From an uncultured Draconibacterium sp. (GTDB taxonomy: Bacteria > Bacteroidota > Bacteroidia > Bacteroidales > Prolixibacteraceae): a DNA stretch of 64,000 bases. The position numbers and the translations under genes are program-made. The notes below the pieces were generated by a model. The model was given only the letters and a program-made list of their open reading frames with translations. It had not been told where the DNA came from and searched no databases. Below, in pieces: positions 50,497 to 60,038 of this stretch. Each line of letters opens with the position of its first letter. Within the stretch, counting starts at the first letter, position 1. Location: assembly GCF_963674925.1 (NCBI RefSeq), contig NZ_OY771647.1, positions 1,875,501 to 1,939,500 of the forward strand. Direction: 5' to 3'.

Positions 50497-52791
50497 GTTA
50501 TCGCGACGAGGACGGAATTCTCTGCGGTCTCCACCTCCACGACGGTCTCCACCACCACGGCGGTCGTTGTTTCTGCGATCTCCGCCACCACGACGGTCTC
50601 CACCACGGTTATCGCCACGAGGTCCGCGGTTTTCTCTTGGTGGGCGCTCTACATAACCTTCAGGTTTTGGAAGCAACACTTTGCGCGAAAGTTTCAGTTT
50701 GCCGGTTTTTTCGTCAACACCGATCAGTTTCACTTCAATAATTTCGCCTTCTTTTGCAAAGTCTTCTGCGTTTTCAACGCGTTCCCAAGCCATTTCAGAT
50801 ACGTGCAACAGACCTTCTTTTCCAGGAATAATCTCGATAAATGCTCCGAAAGAAACTACCGATTTTACTTTTCCCTGGTAAATTTCACCCACTTCAGGAA
50901 GTGCAGTGATTGCCTTGATTTTTGCTTTTGCAGCTTCAATTGGCTCCAATCCTGCTCCTGAAATCTGAACCAAACCGGCATCGTCAACTTCTTCGATAAC
51001 AATAACGGTTTTAGTTTCTTCCTGGATCGCCTGAATAACTTTTCCACCAGGTCCGATTACCGCACCGATCATATCTTTAGGAATCTGAACGGTTTCGATA
51101 CGTGGTACATTTGGTTTAAAGTCTTCGCGAACTTCAGGAATCACTTTCAGCATTTCGCCCAAAATGTGTAAACGGCCTTCTTTTGCCTGTTGTAATGCTT
51201 GTGCAAGCACTTCGTATGGCAGTCCGTCAACTTTAATATCCATTTGAGTAGCGGTAATACCATCGGCAGTACCGGTTACTTTAAAGTCCATGTCGCCAAG
51301 GTGGTCTTCGTCACCCAAAATATCAGAAAGAACAGCGTATTTTTCAGCACCTTTATCGGTAATCAATCCCATAGCGATACCCGATACCGGCTTTTTGATT
51401 TTCAATCCGCAGTCCATCAATCCCATTGTTCCGGCACAAACTGTTGCCATCGATGATGATCCGTTTGATTCCAGAATATCAGAAACAATACGAACAACAT
51501 AAGGTGAATCTGCAGGAAGCATTTTCTTTAAGGCGCGGTGGGCCAGGTTTCCGTGACCGATCTCGCGACGGCTTGTTCCGCGTGGTGTTTTCGGATCGCC
51601 AACACAGAATGGAGGGAAGTTGTAGTGTAATAAAAACTTCTCTTTTCCCTGAACAGTTACCTGGTCGATAATTTTCTCATCCATTTTGGTACCCAATGTA
51701 ACCGAAGTTAACGATTGAGTTTCTCCACGGGTGAAAATTGATGATCCGTGTGCACCGGGAAGGTAATCAACCTCTCCCCAGATAGGACGGATTTGGTTAG
51801 TAGCACGGCCATCCAAACGAATTCCATCGTCAAGGATCATGCGGCGCATAGCTTCTTTTTCCACATCGTGGTAGTAACGGCGGATCAATTTTTCGTTGGC
51901 TACCAAATCAAGCTCCTCATTTTCGGCGTTAGCCTCAAGGTAAGCTGCAACATATTCGTCAACAACAGCAGCAAAAGACTCCATACGCAGGCTTTTGTTG
52001 GTGATCTGTTGTTTCGCAATAGCGTATGCTTTTTCGTAAAGATCGGCTTTTACCTGAGCACGTAACTCTTCGTTGTTGTTTTCGTGGCAATACTCACGTT
52101 TAACAACTCCGAGTTCTGCAGCCAGTTCTTCCTGAACTTTACAGTGCTTTTTAATTTCTTCGTGCGCAACTTTAATCGCTTCCAACATTACTTCTTCCGA
52201 AACTTCACTCATTTCGCCTTCAACCATCATAATGTTTTCGTACGATGCACCAACCATAATGTCAAGATCGGCTTCTGCTAACATCTCCAGAGACGGATTG
52301 ATAACAAATTCGCCATCGATACGGGCTACGCGAACTTCCGAAATCGGAGTAGTGAAAGGAACATCTGAAACTGCGATTGCTGCTGATGCTGCCAATCCGG
52401 CTAAACAGTCTGGCATTTCATCTTTTCCTGATGAGATCAATGAGATCATTACCGCGGTTTCAGCGTGGTAATCTTCCGGGAAAAGTGGACGAAGGGCACG
52501 GTCAACTAAACGTGCAACCAGAATTTCTTCGTCACTCGGACGGGCTTCTCTTTTCAGGAAACCACCCGGGAAACGTCCTGCGGCTGAAAATTTTTCGCGG
52601 TAATCAACCGATACCGGCATGAAGTCTACATCTTCTTTAGCATCTTTTGCCGACACAACTGTTGCCAGCAACATGGTGTCACCCATTCGAACCACTACCG
52701 AACCATCGGCTTGTTTTGCCAATTTGCCGGTTTCAATGGTAATCGTCCTGCCATCGGCAAGTTCGATTGTTTTAACTGTAGCGTTTACCAT
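50491..52791 (-). CDS. pnp: Polyribonucleotide nucleotidyltransferase (PNPase)
   Basis: 766 residues. Phosphorolytic 3'-5' exoribonuclease. Two RNase PH domains, a KH domain with IGPGGKVIQAIQEET, and an S1 domain (YQGKVKSVVSFGAFIEIIPG, then GLLHVSEM). The last ~50 residues are an Arg/Gly/Asp-rich disordered tail with repeated RRGGGDRR units, an RNA-binding extension not found in E. coli PNPase. It lies downstream of rpsO on the same strand, a widely conserved order, but separated by an rpsO terminator. Confidence 0.96.
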   Translation of the reverse strand: MVNATVKTIELADGRTITIETGKLAKQADGSVVVRMGDTMLLATVVSAKDAKEDVDFMPVSVDYREKFSAAGRFPGGFLKREARPSDEEILVARLVDRALRPLFPEDYHAETAVMISLISSGKDEMPDCLAGLAASAAIAVSDVPFTTPISEVRVARIDGEFVINPSLEMLAEADLDIMVGASYENIMMVEGEMSEVSEEVMLEAIKVAHEEIKKHCKVQEELAAELGVVKREYCHENNNEELRAQVKADLYEKAYAIAKQQITNKSLRMESFAAVVDEYVAAYLEANAENEELDLVANEKLIRRYYHDVEKEAMRRMILDDGIRLDGRATNQIRPIWGEVDYLPGAHGSSIFTRGETQSLTSVTLGTKMDEKIIDQVTVQGKEKFLLHYNFPPFCVGDPKTPRGTSRREIGHGNLAHRALKKMLPADSPYVVRIVSDILESNGSSSMATVCAGTMGLMDCGLKIKKPVSGIAMGLITDKGAEKYAVLSDILGDEDHLGDMDFKVTGTADGITATQMDIKVDGLPYEVLAQALQQAKEGRLHILGEMLKVIPEVREDFKPNVPRIETVQIPKDMIGAVIGPGGKVIQAIQEETKTVIVIEEVDDAGLVQISGAGLEPIEAAKAKIKAITALPEVGEIYQGKVKSVVSFGAFIEIIPGKEGLLHVSEMAWERVENAEDFAKEGEIIEVKLIGVDEKTGKLKLSRKVLLPKPEGYVERPPRENRGPRGDNRGGDRRGGGDRRNNDRRGGGDRRGGGDRREFRPRRDND

Positions 52792-52867
52792 AATTTAAAT
52801 AAAAATTTTTGCGGCCTGTTTTGCGGCCTTTGTTAATTACAATGGGTGGTGAGGTTTTGCAATTTAC

Positions 52868-52902
52868 AAAAAAAGAAAGGCAATACCTATGCATTGCCTT
52901 TC
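52868..52902 (-). terminator. rpsO terminator
   Basis: Perfect 10-bp stem GAAAGGCAAT (52875-52884) / ATTGCCTTTC (52893-52902), 8-nt loop, followed on the minus strand by a T run. Confidence 0.88.
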
Positions 52903-52910
52903 AATATAAT

Positions 52911-53180
52911 TTACTTACGTAAGTTCAACTCTTTGATAATCGCACGGTAACGTTCGATATCTTTTTTAATCAGGTAGTCGAGTAAGCTACGACGTTTACC
53001 TACTAATTTAATCAATGCACGACGTGTGCTGTGGTCTTTTTTGTTTTTTTTCAGGTGCTCTGTTAAGTGGTTAATTCTTAACGAGAACAATGCAATCTGA
53101 CCTTCTGCACTACCTGTGTCCTGAGCTGATTGGCCATGTTTGGCGAAAAGCTCTTGTTTTTTCTCTGATGTTAAATACAT
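52911..53180 (-). CDS. rpsO: 30S ribosomal protein S15
   Basis: 89 residues, exact family length. The four-helix S15 fold is indicated by AQDTGSAEGQIALFSLRINHLTEHL (only its first part is needed for recognition), DHSTRRALIKLVGKRRSLL and the C-terminal YRAIIKELNLRK. Binds 16S rRNA central domain. It has its own promoter and terminator and precedes pnp. Confidence 0.97.
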   Translation of the reverse strand: MYLTSEKKQELFAKHGQSAQDTGSAEGQIALFSLRINHLTEHLKKNKKDHSTRRALIKLVGKRRSLLDYLIKKDIERYRAIIKELNLRK

Positions 53181-53259
53181 TTTTTAAAGAACTATTTGTT
53201 ATACAATGTTTACGCCGCAACATCGCTTTCAATAGAAACGGCATAAAATTAATTGGCCG

Positions 53260-53291
53260 CAAAAATAGTTAAAAGATTTTTGATTGACAAA
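53260..53291 (-). promoter_or_regulatory. rpsO promoter
   Basis: On the minus strand: -33 TTTG (53291-53288) and -7 box TATTTTTG (53267-53260), 20 bp apart, matching the Bacteroidota consensus, about 80 bp before the rpsO ATG. Confidence 0.7.
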
Positions 53292-53587
53292 GGTTTGGCG
53301 TTTTTTACTGACTAATAGTAATTAAGCAGCGTAGAAGCAGCAAAAATAATACGATTTTACACATGAATAAAAAAAGTTAATAACAGGGGTAAGCATTTTC
53401 GGATTGAAGATATCTCGCCTCTTTAAACCATGATAACGGAACGCTATTCACGGTAAGTTGTTGATAAGTAGTGAACTAAAAAAAGAACATTCCTGTTTCG
53501 ATTACTTAAACTTGTTGTACCCTTATTTTTTATCATTATACATTACGAATGTGAGGGTGGTCGTTGGGCTACCCTTTTTCTTTTACA

Positions 53588-53622
53588 ACAAAAAAGAAAA
53601 CCACCTCTACAATGAGAGGTGG
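53588..53622 (-). terminator. Terminator of an unassigned minus-strand transcript
   Basis: Stem CCACCTCT (53601-53608) / AGAGGTGG (53615-53622), loop ACAATG, followed on the minus strand by TTTTCTTTTTT. It lies about 350 bp beyond the regulator gene's stop. Confidence 0.8.
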
Positions 53623-53650
53623 CTTAAAACTTAATATCTAAGGAGGTATT

Positions 53651-53727
53651 GGGTGATTGCCCGGTTTTTTATTAAAGGTTAGTTAGACAGGCAATACCCG
53701 GCACTTCTTCAACTTTTCTCTTTTCAT
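53651..53727 (-). ncRNA. Possible short leader-like ORF with overlapping hairpin
   Basis: Minus-strand ATG at 53727 opens a 14-codon frame (MKREKLKKCRVLPV) ending at 53683. A hairpin pairs GGGTATTGCC (53699-53690) with GGCAATCACCC (53661-53651), so it includes the end of the frame. A terminator follows at 53622. The layout recalls a small RNA or leader peptide with attenuator, but no downstream gene is near. Confidence 0.3.
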
Positions 53728-53895
53728 GTTGTGAGACGGCAAAATATGATGGCGATTAGAATTAAAACACCATTAAACTTTCATGGCCTTAATTTTCAGA
53801 AAATGAAGAAATGACATTTAGTGAATTCAAAGTTCGGAAATAATGCCATACTTATGTTAGCAGTACTACTTCAGAAGGTAGAAGTTATAGCTTAT

Positions 53896-53935
53896 GAGTT
53901 GAAATTATATTGCAAGAGTTGAAATTATATTGCAA
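53896..53935. repeat. Perfect 2 x 20-bp tandem repeat
   Basis: GAGTTGAAATTATATTGCAA occurs twice back to back, 30 bp beyond the stop codon of the AraC/TPR regulator. Confidence 0.9.
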
Positions 53936-53965
53936 TGGATGTTTTGTGTAGGTTTTGCCCGTTTA

Positions 53966-56014
53966 TTATTCCAGCAGGATATTGTTGTTTTCGAGCCACA
54001 CTTTTATTCGTTCGTGTTCGGTGTTGTATTTAGTTTCAACATTGGCGACTACGTTTTTAAAATCAGGTTCTTCTCTGATTGAATTAAACATGGGATCTGT
54101 TTTTAATAGGTATACCATCCAGGCAGGGAATCTATCCAGCTCGTTAAACCGGGTTAACCACAAATAAGCTTTCTCTTTTTCTCCGTTGAAGGCATAAATA
54201 CCCGCAAGGTCGTAAATCAAAAAATTGGAGTAGTACCTTCCGGACTTAATGGCTTTGAGGCAGGATTTTTCCTGCAATTGAAAATAGTACGCTGCCGAAT
54301 CCTTGAATCCTTCCCGGAAATAGATGTACCCGATTCGATGCATCGAGTTGATGGGAAGATCTTCAGGGATGTTATTTAAAGTCATGTATTTTTTGAGATA
54401 GAAAAATGCCTGCTTGTTTTGGCCGGCAAAAGAATTGTAAATAGCCAGATGCCAAAGAAGTACTGAATTTGAAGAATTATAGGTCAGCGCTTTTTCTAAT
54501 AAATGAATAGATGTTTGAATGTCCTCAGGCGTTTCCTGGTTTAGCAGGTACTGGGCGGAATCGAAATCAAGATTTAAAGCTTCTTGCCGGTAATGTTCTG
54601 CTCTTTCGGGGAATCCTGTACTCAAATAAGAACTCGCCAGAAGGCGTAAAATCGTAGGCAACATTATTCCCTTATGGCGCGATGCAGCCATTTGACAATA
54701 AAGTATTGTTTTTGAGAGGTCTTCGAAATTATACAGTTGTGCCATCCCAAAGTAGGCCATCCAGTTATTCGGATTGAGTTGAATGGCTTTGTCGTATTCT
54801 GAAAGAGCTTTATCGTAATAACCTTTTAAACGATTGTATTCTGCTTTAATAATATAGGCGTCGGAATTAGTTTTATCTAACGAAAGAGCCTTCTCTGCCA
54901 GCCAAAGTACCGAGTCGAGATATTTTTCAGGGATGTTACTTTCCCAAATAGTTTGATTCCATTCTAATAGCGCCATTCCGGTGTAAACCGGGGCATAATT
55001 TGCATCGTATTCGAGGGCTCTCGAATAAAGTTCTTTTGCATTTTTAAGCGCTTGCCGATCTTCGTTTATCCAGTATTTCCACTGTTGTTCCCTCGCGCGT
55101 TGGTAAAAATCGTTGGCAGTTAAACTTACTGTTGGTATTTTTTCAATTCGTTGTCTTTCTTCAGCGGTAATATTTGCTTCTAACTCGTTTGCAATAGCCA
55201 GTGCAATATCGCTTTGTGTTGCAAATATTCTTTTTTTATCTCCTTCAAATCTTTGCAGGAATAGAATAGTTCCATCATCGGCATTAATTAATTTTACAAA
55301 AAGAACAATGTCTGTTTCTAATTCCTGAAACGTTATTTTTAGTAAAGTTCCAACCTTTAATTCTTCACCGATTTCTTCTTCCGTCTTTTGGGTGGATTGA
55401 TACTGTCTTACCGAATTGAGGTCTAACACCCGCAAATCCTTAATTTTTGCCAGGTTGTTCTGTATGTCTTCACAAACACCATCGGCCAGGTATTTGTGTT
55501 GCGGATTTCCAAGATAATAAACCGGAAGAACGGCAATTGATTTTTCAACCGGAGATTTATTGGACAGGAAGTTATTTTTTTGAAGCGCAAGCAATATGAG
55601 AACGGTCAGCAATACTATTGGTGCGACAACAAAAATGTACTTTTTTGAAAATCTTCTGTTCTGTGCTTGTGGCGTTTCAGTTTGGATCTTCAGTTCTCTT
55701 TTTTTGAATTCGCCCGGCGAACATCCAAATTGTTGGTGAAAGCATCGGTTAAAATAAGTTGCACTTCCAAAGCCAACCTTGAAGGCTACTTCCGAAATGG
55801 TGAGCTCTTCGTTTTGAAGCAATTCGCTGGCTTTTTTGAGCCTGATATCGCGAATAAACTGACTGATGTTTTTATTGGTGTATTGCTTTAACCAGCGATG
55901 AAGTGTTGAATGGCTGACTTCAATTTTATGAACCAGTTGATCCGGGCCAAAATCTTCATTTTCCAGGTTCTCCTGAACAATTAAGGTGAGCTTTTGAATA
56001 AAGTCATGGTTCAT
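53966..56014 (-). CDS. Membrane-bound AraC-type regulator with FlgO/TolB-like and TPR domains
   Basis: 682 residues. An AraC-type double helix-turn-helix lies at the N-terminus (about 5-108, ending FNRCFHQQFGCSPGEFKK), where AraC proteins usually carry it at the C-terminus. A membrane helix follows (about 127-147). The exported part has a domain starting KSIAVLPVYYLGNPQHKYLADG (about 160-290; only AVLP...LADG is diagnostic), as in adenylate-cyclase-associated and CadC-like regulators. TPR repeats run from about 300 to 660. It probably senses a periplasmic or envelope signal and controls genes from the membrane. The target is unknown. Confidence 0.82.
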   Translation of the reverse strand: MNHDFIQKLTLIVQENLENEDFGPDQLVHKIEVSHSTLHRWLKQYTNKNISQFIRDIRLKKASELLQNEELTISEVAFKVGFGSATYFNRCFHQQFGCSPGEFKKRELKIQTETPQAQNRRFSKKYIFVVAPIVLLTVLILLALQKNNFLSNKSPVEKSIAVLPVYYLGNPQHKYLADGVCEDIQNNLAKIKDLRVLDLNSVRQYQSTQKTEEEIGEELKVGTLLKITFQELETDIVLFVKLINADDGTILFLQRFEGDKKRIFATQSDIALAIANELEANITAEERQRIEKIPTVSLTANDFYQRAREQQWKYWINEDRQALKNAKELYSRALEYDANYAPVYTGMALLEWNQTIWESNIPEKYLDSVLWLAEKALSLDKTNSDAYIIKAEYNRLKGYYDKALSEYDKAIQLNPNNWMAYFGMAQLYNFEDLSKTILYCQMAASRHKGIMLPTILRLLASSYLSTGFPERAEHYRQEALNLDFDSAQYLLNQETPEDIQTSIHLLEKALTYNSSNSVLLWHLAIYNSFAGQNKQAFFYLKKYMTLNNIPEDLPINSMHRIGYIYFREGFKDSAAYYFQLQEKSCLKAIKSGRYYSNFLIYDLAGIYAFNGEKEKAYLWLTRFNELDRFPAWMVYLLKTDPMFNSIREEPDFKNVVANVETKYNTEHERIKVWLENNNILLE

Positions 56015-56190
56015 CTGGAAAAGAATGAGTTAGTGGCTTTTTTTACATACCTCACAATACGTTGGAAGCTGATTATTGTTGCGTTTGAAACACTTCTTGT
56101 AAAATTCTGATAAAGTGTTCGGATTAAAATTATTTATACCATTAAACTTTTGTGTCGGGTTATGGTCATATCAAACGTAACCGGCTTGTA

Positions 56191-56622
56191 ATGAAATTAA
56201 AATCGATTTCTTCAAAATTTATCGAGTGGCTGAAATCTCCCGAGGTGTTGGGCAGTAAAAAGAAACTGATTCCCGGGAAATGGCATCTGTTTGAATATTA
56301 CGTAGATGAGGGGGACGAACTGTTACATTTTGATGAGGACGCGCTTAAGAAAAACAAAATACTGTTTGTTTTATCCTTTCTCGAAAATCATGAGTTTATA
56401 GTCGCAGGTAATGCGCCGGTAAAATTGCTGGAGGGAACAACCGAAGGAAAGTGGAGTGTTGCCCGAAACTTTATTACATTAATCAATACAAAAGATTTTA
56501 GAAGCAATATTGAGTTTCAGTTTGCTTTTGAAAAAGGAAATTTGAAACTGCTCAAAAAAGATGCCATGGGGAAGATTGAGTTTTTTGGTTTCTTTCATTG
56601 CCCAAAACAAAATGCTAAGTAA
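56191..56622 (+). CDS. Hypothetical protein
   Basis: 143 residues from the ATG at 56191 (a GTG 39 bp earlier is in frame but less likely). No signal peptide or membrane segment. Composition and strand pattern suggest a small beta-barrel lipocalin-like fold (PGKWHLFEYYVDEG, GKWSVARNFITLIN), but this is a guess. Convergent with kynureninase, overlapping it by 8 bp. Confidence 0.6.
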   Translation: MKLKSISSKFIEWLKSPEVLGSKKKLIPGKWHLFEYYVDEGDELLHFDEDALKKNKILFVLSFLENHEFIVAGNAPVKLLEGTTEGKWSVARNFITLINTKDFRSNIEFQFAFEKGNLKLLKKDAMGKIEFFGFFHCPKQNAK

Positions 56623-57895
56623 CGTCTGATCTTTGCGTTGAAAATTGCCCGTACTCTTTGTCTTTTATAATCTGCTTAAGGCGTTGAGCTGTGAGCCATA
56701 CTTCTTTAAAAGTGGTGTAGAGTGGCGTAAACCCAAAACGAATATTATCGGGATCGCGAAAATCGGGAATGATCTTTTTCGCTGCAGATTTTGGATGAAT
56801 CAATGCCTGACATATTCGGTAAGCTTCCACGTGTTTTAGCGAAACGTGCGATCCTCTGTTTGCTGACTTTATTGGAGAGCCTAATTCAAATCCATAATTA
56901 CGTAATTCCGTTTCAACCAGCGAAAGAAAGAACTCAGAAAGCCGGATGCTTTTTTGATGAATGGTTGCCATTCCTGCTTCGTTGACCATATCAATCCCCG
57001 GTTCTATTGCCATAAGATTAAGTACCGGAGGTGTTCCCGTAAGGAATCTTCGAATTCCCTTTGCCGGCCGGTAATTCAAATCGAATTCAAATGGCAAAGC
57101 ATCGCCAAACCAACCTTGAATTGGAGATGAAAGTTTCTCTTGTAAATCTTTTCGAACGTATAAAAAAGCAGGTGATCCCGGGCCTCCATTCAAATATTTG
57201 TAAGTACAGCCTACAGCCAAATCGGCATTGGATCTATTCAACTCAATTTCAACGGCACCCGCGGCATGGCTTAGATCCCAAATAACCAGCGCTCCCATTT
57301 GGTGGGCATACTCTGTTATTTCGTTAAGCTGGTACATAAATGCACTCTTAAATGTGACGAGCGAGAGAACCACCAAAGCTGTATTTTTTGTGATCTTCGA
57401 TTTTAGCTCTTCCGTTTCAATTGTAATGCCATCGGTTGTTTGTGCCAGATCGAGCTGGTATTCCGGGCCAAATTCGTTCATCAGTCCCTGTAAAATATAA
57501 AGGTCGGTTGGGAAATTGAGATCGTCGCTTACAATTGTTGTTTTTCCTTTTTGCAATTTCAGTGCTGCGTGTGCCAGCTTGTAAAGGTTAATTGAAGTAC
57601 TGTCAGAAACAATAACTTCTCCTTGCGTAGCACCGATTATAGGTGCGATTTTATCGCCCAGTTCAGCAGGTTTCCGGTACCAGTGTTGGTTCCAGCTTTC
57701 GATCAGTTCTGTTCCCCATTGTTTTTCTACCACTTCGGTAAGTAATACTTTGATTTTGATTGGGAGGCGGCCAAGCGAGTTTCCATCAAGGTAAATTGTA
57801 TTCTCCGATTCGATGTAAAACCGGCTTCGGAATTTGTGTAAGGGATCGTTGCTGTCAAGTTGTTCGGCTAAAGTAAAGTTTTGATCAGTTGTCAT
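56615..57895 (-). CDS. kynU: Kynureninase
   Basis: 426 residues. PLP-dependent enzyme splitting kynurenine (or 3-hydroxykynurenine) to anthranilate (or 3-hydroxyanthranilate) and alanine. YLDGNSLGRLP near the N-terminus is the family signature. The PLP lysine is in CTYKYLNGGPGSPAF, preceded by the DLSHAAGAVE segment. Its ATG directly follows the stop codon of the SGNH hydrolase gene, so the two are co-translated. No other kynurenine-pathway gene is in the window. Confidence 0.93.
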   Translation of the reverse strand: MTTDQNFTLAEQLDSNDPLHKFRSRFYIESENTIYLDGNSLGRLPIKIKVLLTEVVEKQWGTELIESWNQHWYRKPAELGDKIAPIIGATQGEVIVSDSTSINLYKLAHAALKLQKGKTTIVSDDLNFPTDLYILQGLMNEFGPEYQLDLAQTTDGITIETEELKSKITKNTALVVLSLVTFKSAFMYQLNEITEYAHQMGALVIWDLSHAAGAVEIELNRSNADLAVGCTYKYLNGGPGSPAFLYVRKDLQEKLSSPIQGWFGDALPFEFDLNYRPAKGIRRFLTGTPPVLNLMAIEPGIDMVNEAGMATIHQKSIRLSEFFLSLVETELRNYGFELGSPIKSANRGSHVSLKHVEAYRICQALIHPKSAAKKIIPDFRDPDNIRFGFTPLYTTFKEVWLTAQRLKQIIKDKEYGQFSTQRSDVT

Positions 57896-58630
57896 TTATT
57901 TTTGGCTTTCGAGTATTTGTTTGGCTTCAGGAAGAATTTTTTCCACCCAGCGCTGGTACATTTCTCCTGAGGGATGCAGGCCATCGGAAGCCACAAGGGT
58001 TGCATCGTTAAGTGCCTCGCGCGAAATGGCTGTTATTTCCACATAACGCGCATTGGCCTGCTGCGTTTCCTGAAAATTTATGGTGTTGTACTCATCTATT
58101 TCTTTGGCTATTTGTTCCGGATTACGGCTTTTCCCGAAAGGAGTAACTCCATAATCAGGTATAGAAATTACGATAACATTTTGTGACTTGTTACCGGCGT
58201 ATTTAATAGCTGTTTGCAGATTATCTCTGAATTCTCCCCGGTATTCGTCGGCACTTCGTCCCCGGTATTGGTTGTTCACGCCAATCAGTAAAGTTACAAG
58301 GTTGTACGATTCTCTTAAATTCTCATTATCGATGGCAGCGGCCAATTCGTCGGTTGTCCAACCTGTACGTGCCACAATTTTTGCAGGTTGCATTTCAAAA
58401 CCTTCAGCTTTTAATTTTTCAACCAATTGAACCGGGAAACGTTCGTTTTCCTCCACACTTTCTCCAATGGTATACGAATCGCCTAAAGCCAGGTAATAGA
58501 AGGTAGTATCCCGATCAGCATTTTCGCCAGGATCACCAGGTTCAGGTTGTACATTCATATTTACAGGGTCTTCTTTGTCGGTGCAGGCCAGTCCTGCAAA
58601 CATCAAAAATAGATAAAGTATCCGGCTCAT
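57896..58630 (-). CDS. SGNH/GDSL hydrolase lipoprotein
   Basis: 244 residues, lipobox Cys in GLAC (about residue 16). Catalytic Ser in LALGDSYTIGE, Gly/Asn blocks (LIGVNNQYRG) and the Asp-His pair in SDGLHPSG. An exported esterase or acyl-hydrolase. The substrate is not predictable. Zero-base junction with kynU downstream suggests one mRNA, although a functional link with kynureninase is not obvious. Confidence 0.85.
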   Translation of the reverse strand: MSRILYLFLMFAGLACTDKEDPVNMNVQPEPGDPGENADRDTTFYYLALGDSYTIGESVEENERFPVQLVEKLKAEGFEMQPAKIVARTGWTTDELAAAIDNENLRESYNLVTLLIGVNNQYRGRSADEYRGEFRDNLQTAIKYAGNKSQNVIVISIPDYGVTPFGKSRNPEQIAKEIDEYNTINFQETQQANARYVEITAISREALNDATLVASDGLHPSGEMYQRWVEKILPEAKQILESQK

Positions 58631-58699
58631 TTTTATTCTTTTATTCTATCAACAACTCTACTTTGTTCCGGGTTTGAAAAAGCCTTGAGAATTTCAACG

Positions 58700-59929
58700 C
58701 TACTTTTCAATGCCATTTTTATAAATGTCCAGTGCTGCCGGAAACGGTTGCAATGCACGCTCAAAAATTCCCAGCGAATAAGCAATGGTTAATCCGTAAT
58801 TGGTAATTGCAACTCCTGCTTGTTTCGCTTTCATAATACGGCTCAGCATTTCGCGGCGGTTCCACATGCAGGCTCCGCAGTGAATGATGAGTTTATAATC
58901 GGAAATATTGGGCGGAAAATCGTGCCCGCGTGTACTTTCAATTTCCAATTTTCCACCAACATATTGTGTGAGCCAGCGTGGAATTTTTACGGTGCCAATA
59001 TCTTCGCCAATGGGGTGGTGCGAGCAGGCTTCGGCAATTAAAACTTTATCGCCGGTTTTTAACTGGTCGATGGCCATTGCTCCGCGAACCATTTCGTTCA
59101 AATCGCCCTGGTGGCGGGCAAATAAAATGGAAAACGAGGTTAATGGAATTTCGGGTGGCGTGTCGGCAGCTACTTTTAAAAAGGCCTGCGAATCGGTAAC
59201 TACCAGTTTTGGCGGCTTGTTAAATCGCGACAACGCTTCGCGCAATTCACGTTCTTTAACCACCATACAAAAGGCATCACTGTCGAGCAAGTCGCGGATA
59301 CTTTGCACCTGCGGCAAAATCAGTCTGCCCTTTGGCGCTTCTTTGTCGATGGGAACCACCAAAACAGCAGCTTCTCCGGCCCCAACAAGATCACCTAAAA
59401 TACTGGGGCGATTAATAAAATCGGCCGGGGCTGAGTTCAGCAATAACTGTCTCAGGTCGAGTAATCCTTTGTTTTCAGTAACCGAAGTCTGTACCAGCTT
59501 TATCTTTTTTCCATCGAGGGCACCAATAAGTTCAAAGTTTTCTTCGTAGAGGTCGCACTTGTTAAATACCACAACAAACGGAATTTCCCGATCGTTGAAT
59601 TCTCCGATCAGTGATTCTTCGTATTCTCCCCAATCGTTAAAGTTCGAGACAATTACTCCTAAATCTGTTCGGTCGAATACGGCAAGTGTTTTGGCAATTC
59701 GTTTTTCGCCAAGTGCTCCAACATCGTCAATACCCGCCGTGTCGATAAAAAGTACCGGCCCTAACGGAAGCAGTTCCATTGGCTTTTCAACCGGATCGGT
59801 AGTTGTTCCGGCAACATCCGAAACAATGGAAACATCCTGCTGGGTTAGTGCATTTAAAATGCTTGATTTGCCGGCATTTCTGCGGCCAAAAATTCCAATG
59901 TGTAAACGAAATGATTTTGGTGCTCTCAT
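58700..59929 (-). CDS. hydF: [FeFe]-hydrogenase maturation GTPase HydF
   Basis: 409 residues from the ATG at 59929 (a longer frame adds 27 non-homologous residues). N-terminal GTPase with P-loop GRRNAGKSS and DTAG. The C-terminal Fe-S domain has the HydF pattern: CSH (in EACSHHPIGE) and, about 50 residues on, HCGAC. HydF is the scaffold on which the 2Fe subcluster of the H-cluster is built before delivery to HydA. HydE, HydG and HydA are not in the window. Confidence 0.94.
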   Translation of the reverse strand: MRAPKSFRLHIGIFGRRNAGKSSILNALTQQDVSIVSDVAGTTTDPVEKPMELLPLGPVLFIDTAGIDDVGALGEKRIAKTLAVFDRTDLGVIVSNFNDWGEYEESLIGEFNDREIPFVVVFNKCDLYEENFELIGALDGKKIKLVQTSVTENKGLLDLRQLLLNSAPADFINRPSILGDLVGAGEAAVLVVPIDKEAPKGRLILPQVQSIRDLLDSDAFCMVVKERELREALSRFNKPPKLVVTDSQAFLKVAADTPPEIPLTSFSILFARHQGDLNEMVRGAMAIDQLKTGDKVLIAEACSHHPIGEDIGTVKIPRWLTQYVGGKLEIESTRGHDFPPNISDYKLIIHCGACMWNRREMLSRIMKAKQAGVAITNYGLTIAYSLGIFERALQPFPAALDIYKNGIEK

Positions 59930-59989
59930 GTTTTCTGTTTTGCGCGACTGAAAGTACAAATTCAATCCAATTTCCGCAATTATTGCCAT

Positions 59990-60015
59990 AAAAAAAGGGT
60001 GCTTGAGCACCCTTT
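59990..60015 (-). terminator. Terminator of the Cys-rich small protein gene (60039-60356)
   Basis: Perfect 10-bp stem AAAGGGTGCT/AGCACCCTTT, loop TG, with a minus-strand T run. Confidence 0.88.
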
Positions 60016-60038
60016 AATTGATTTATTTGAAGTTGATT

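Larger units (their letters stand above)
53292..53965. other. Gene-poor region between rpsO and the AraC/TPR regulator
   Basis: About 670 bp. It contains a minus-strand terminator (53588-53622), a possible 14-codon ORF with an overlapping hairpin (53651-53727), and a 2 x 20-bp tandem repeat (53896-53935). No protein gene of normal size. Confidence 0.65.

Noticed and set aside
59930..60010. N-terminal extension of HydF
   Set aside because: Overlaps the region next to a terminator and adds residues absent from HydF; ATG at 59929 gives the GTPase start.
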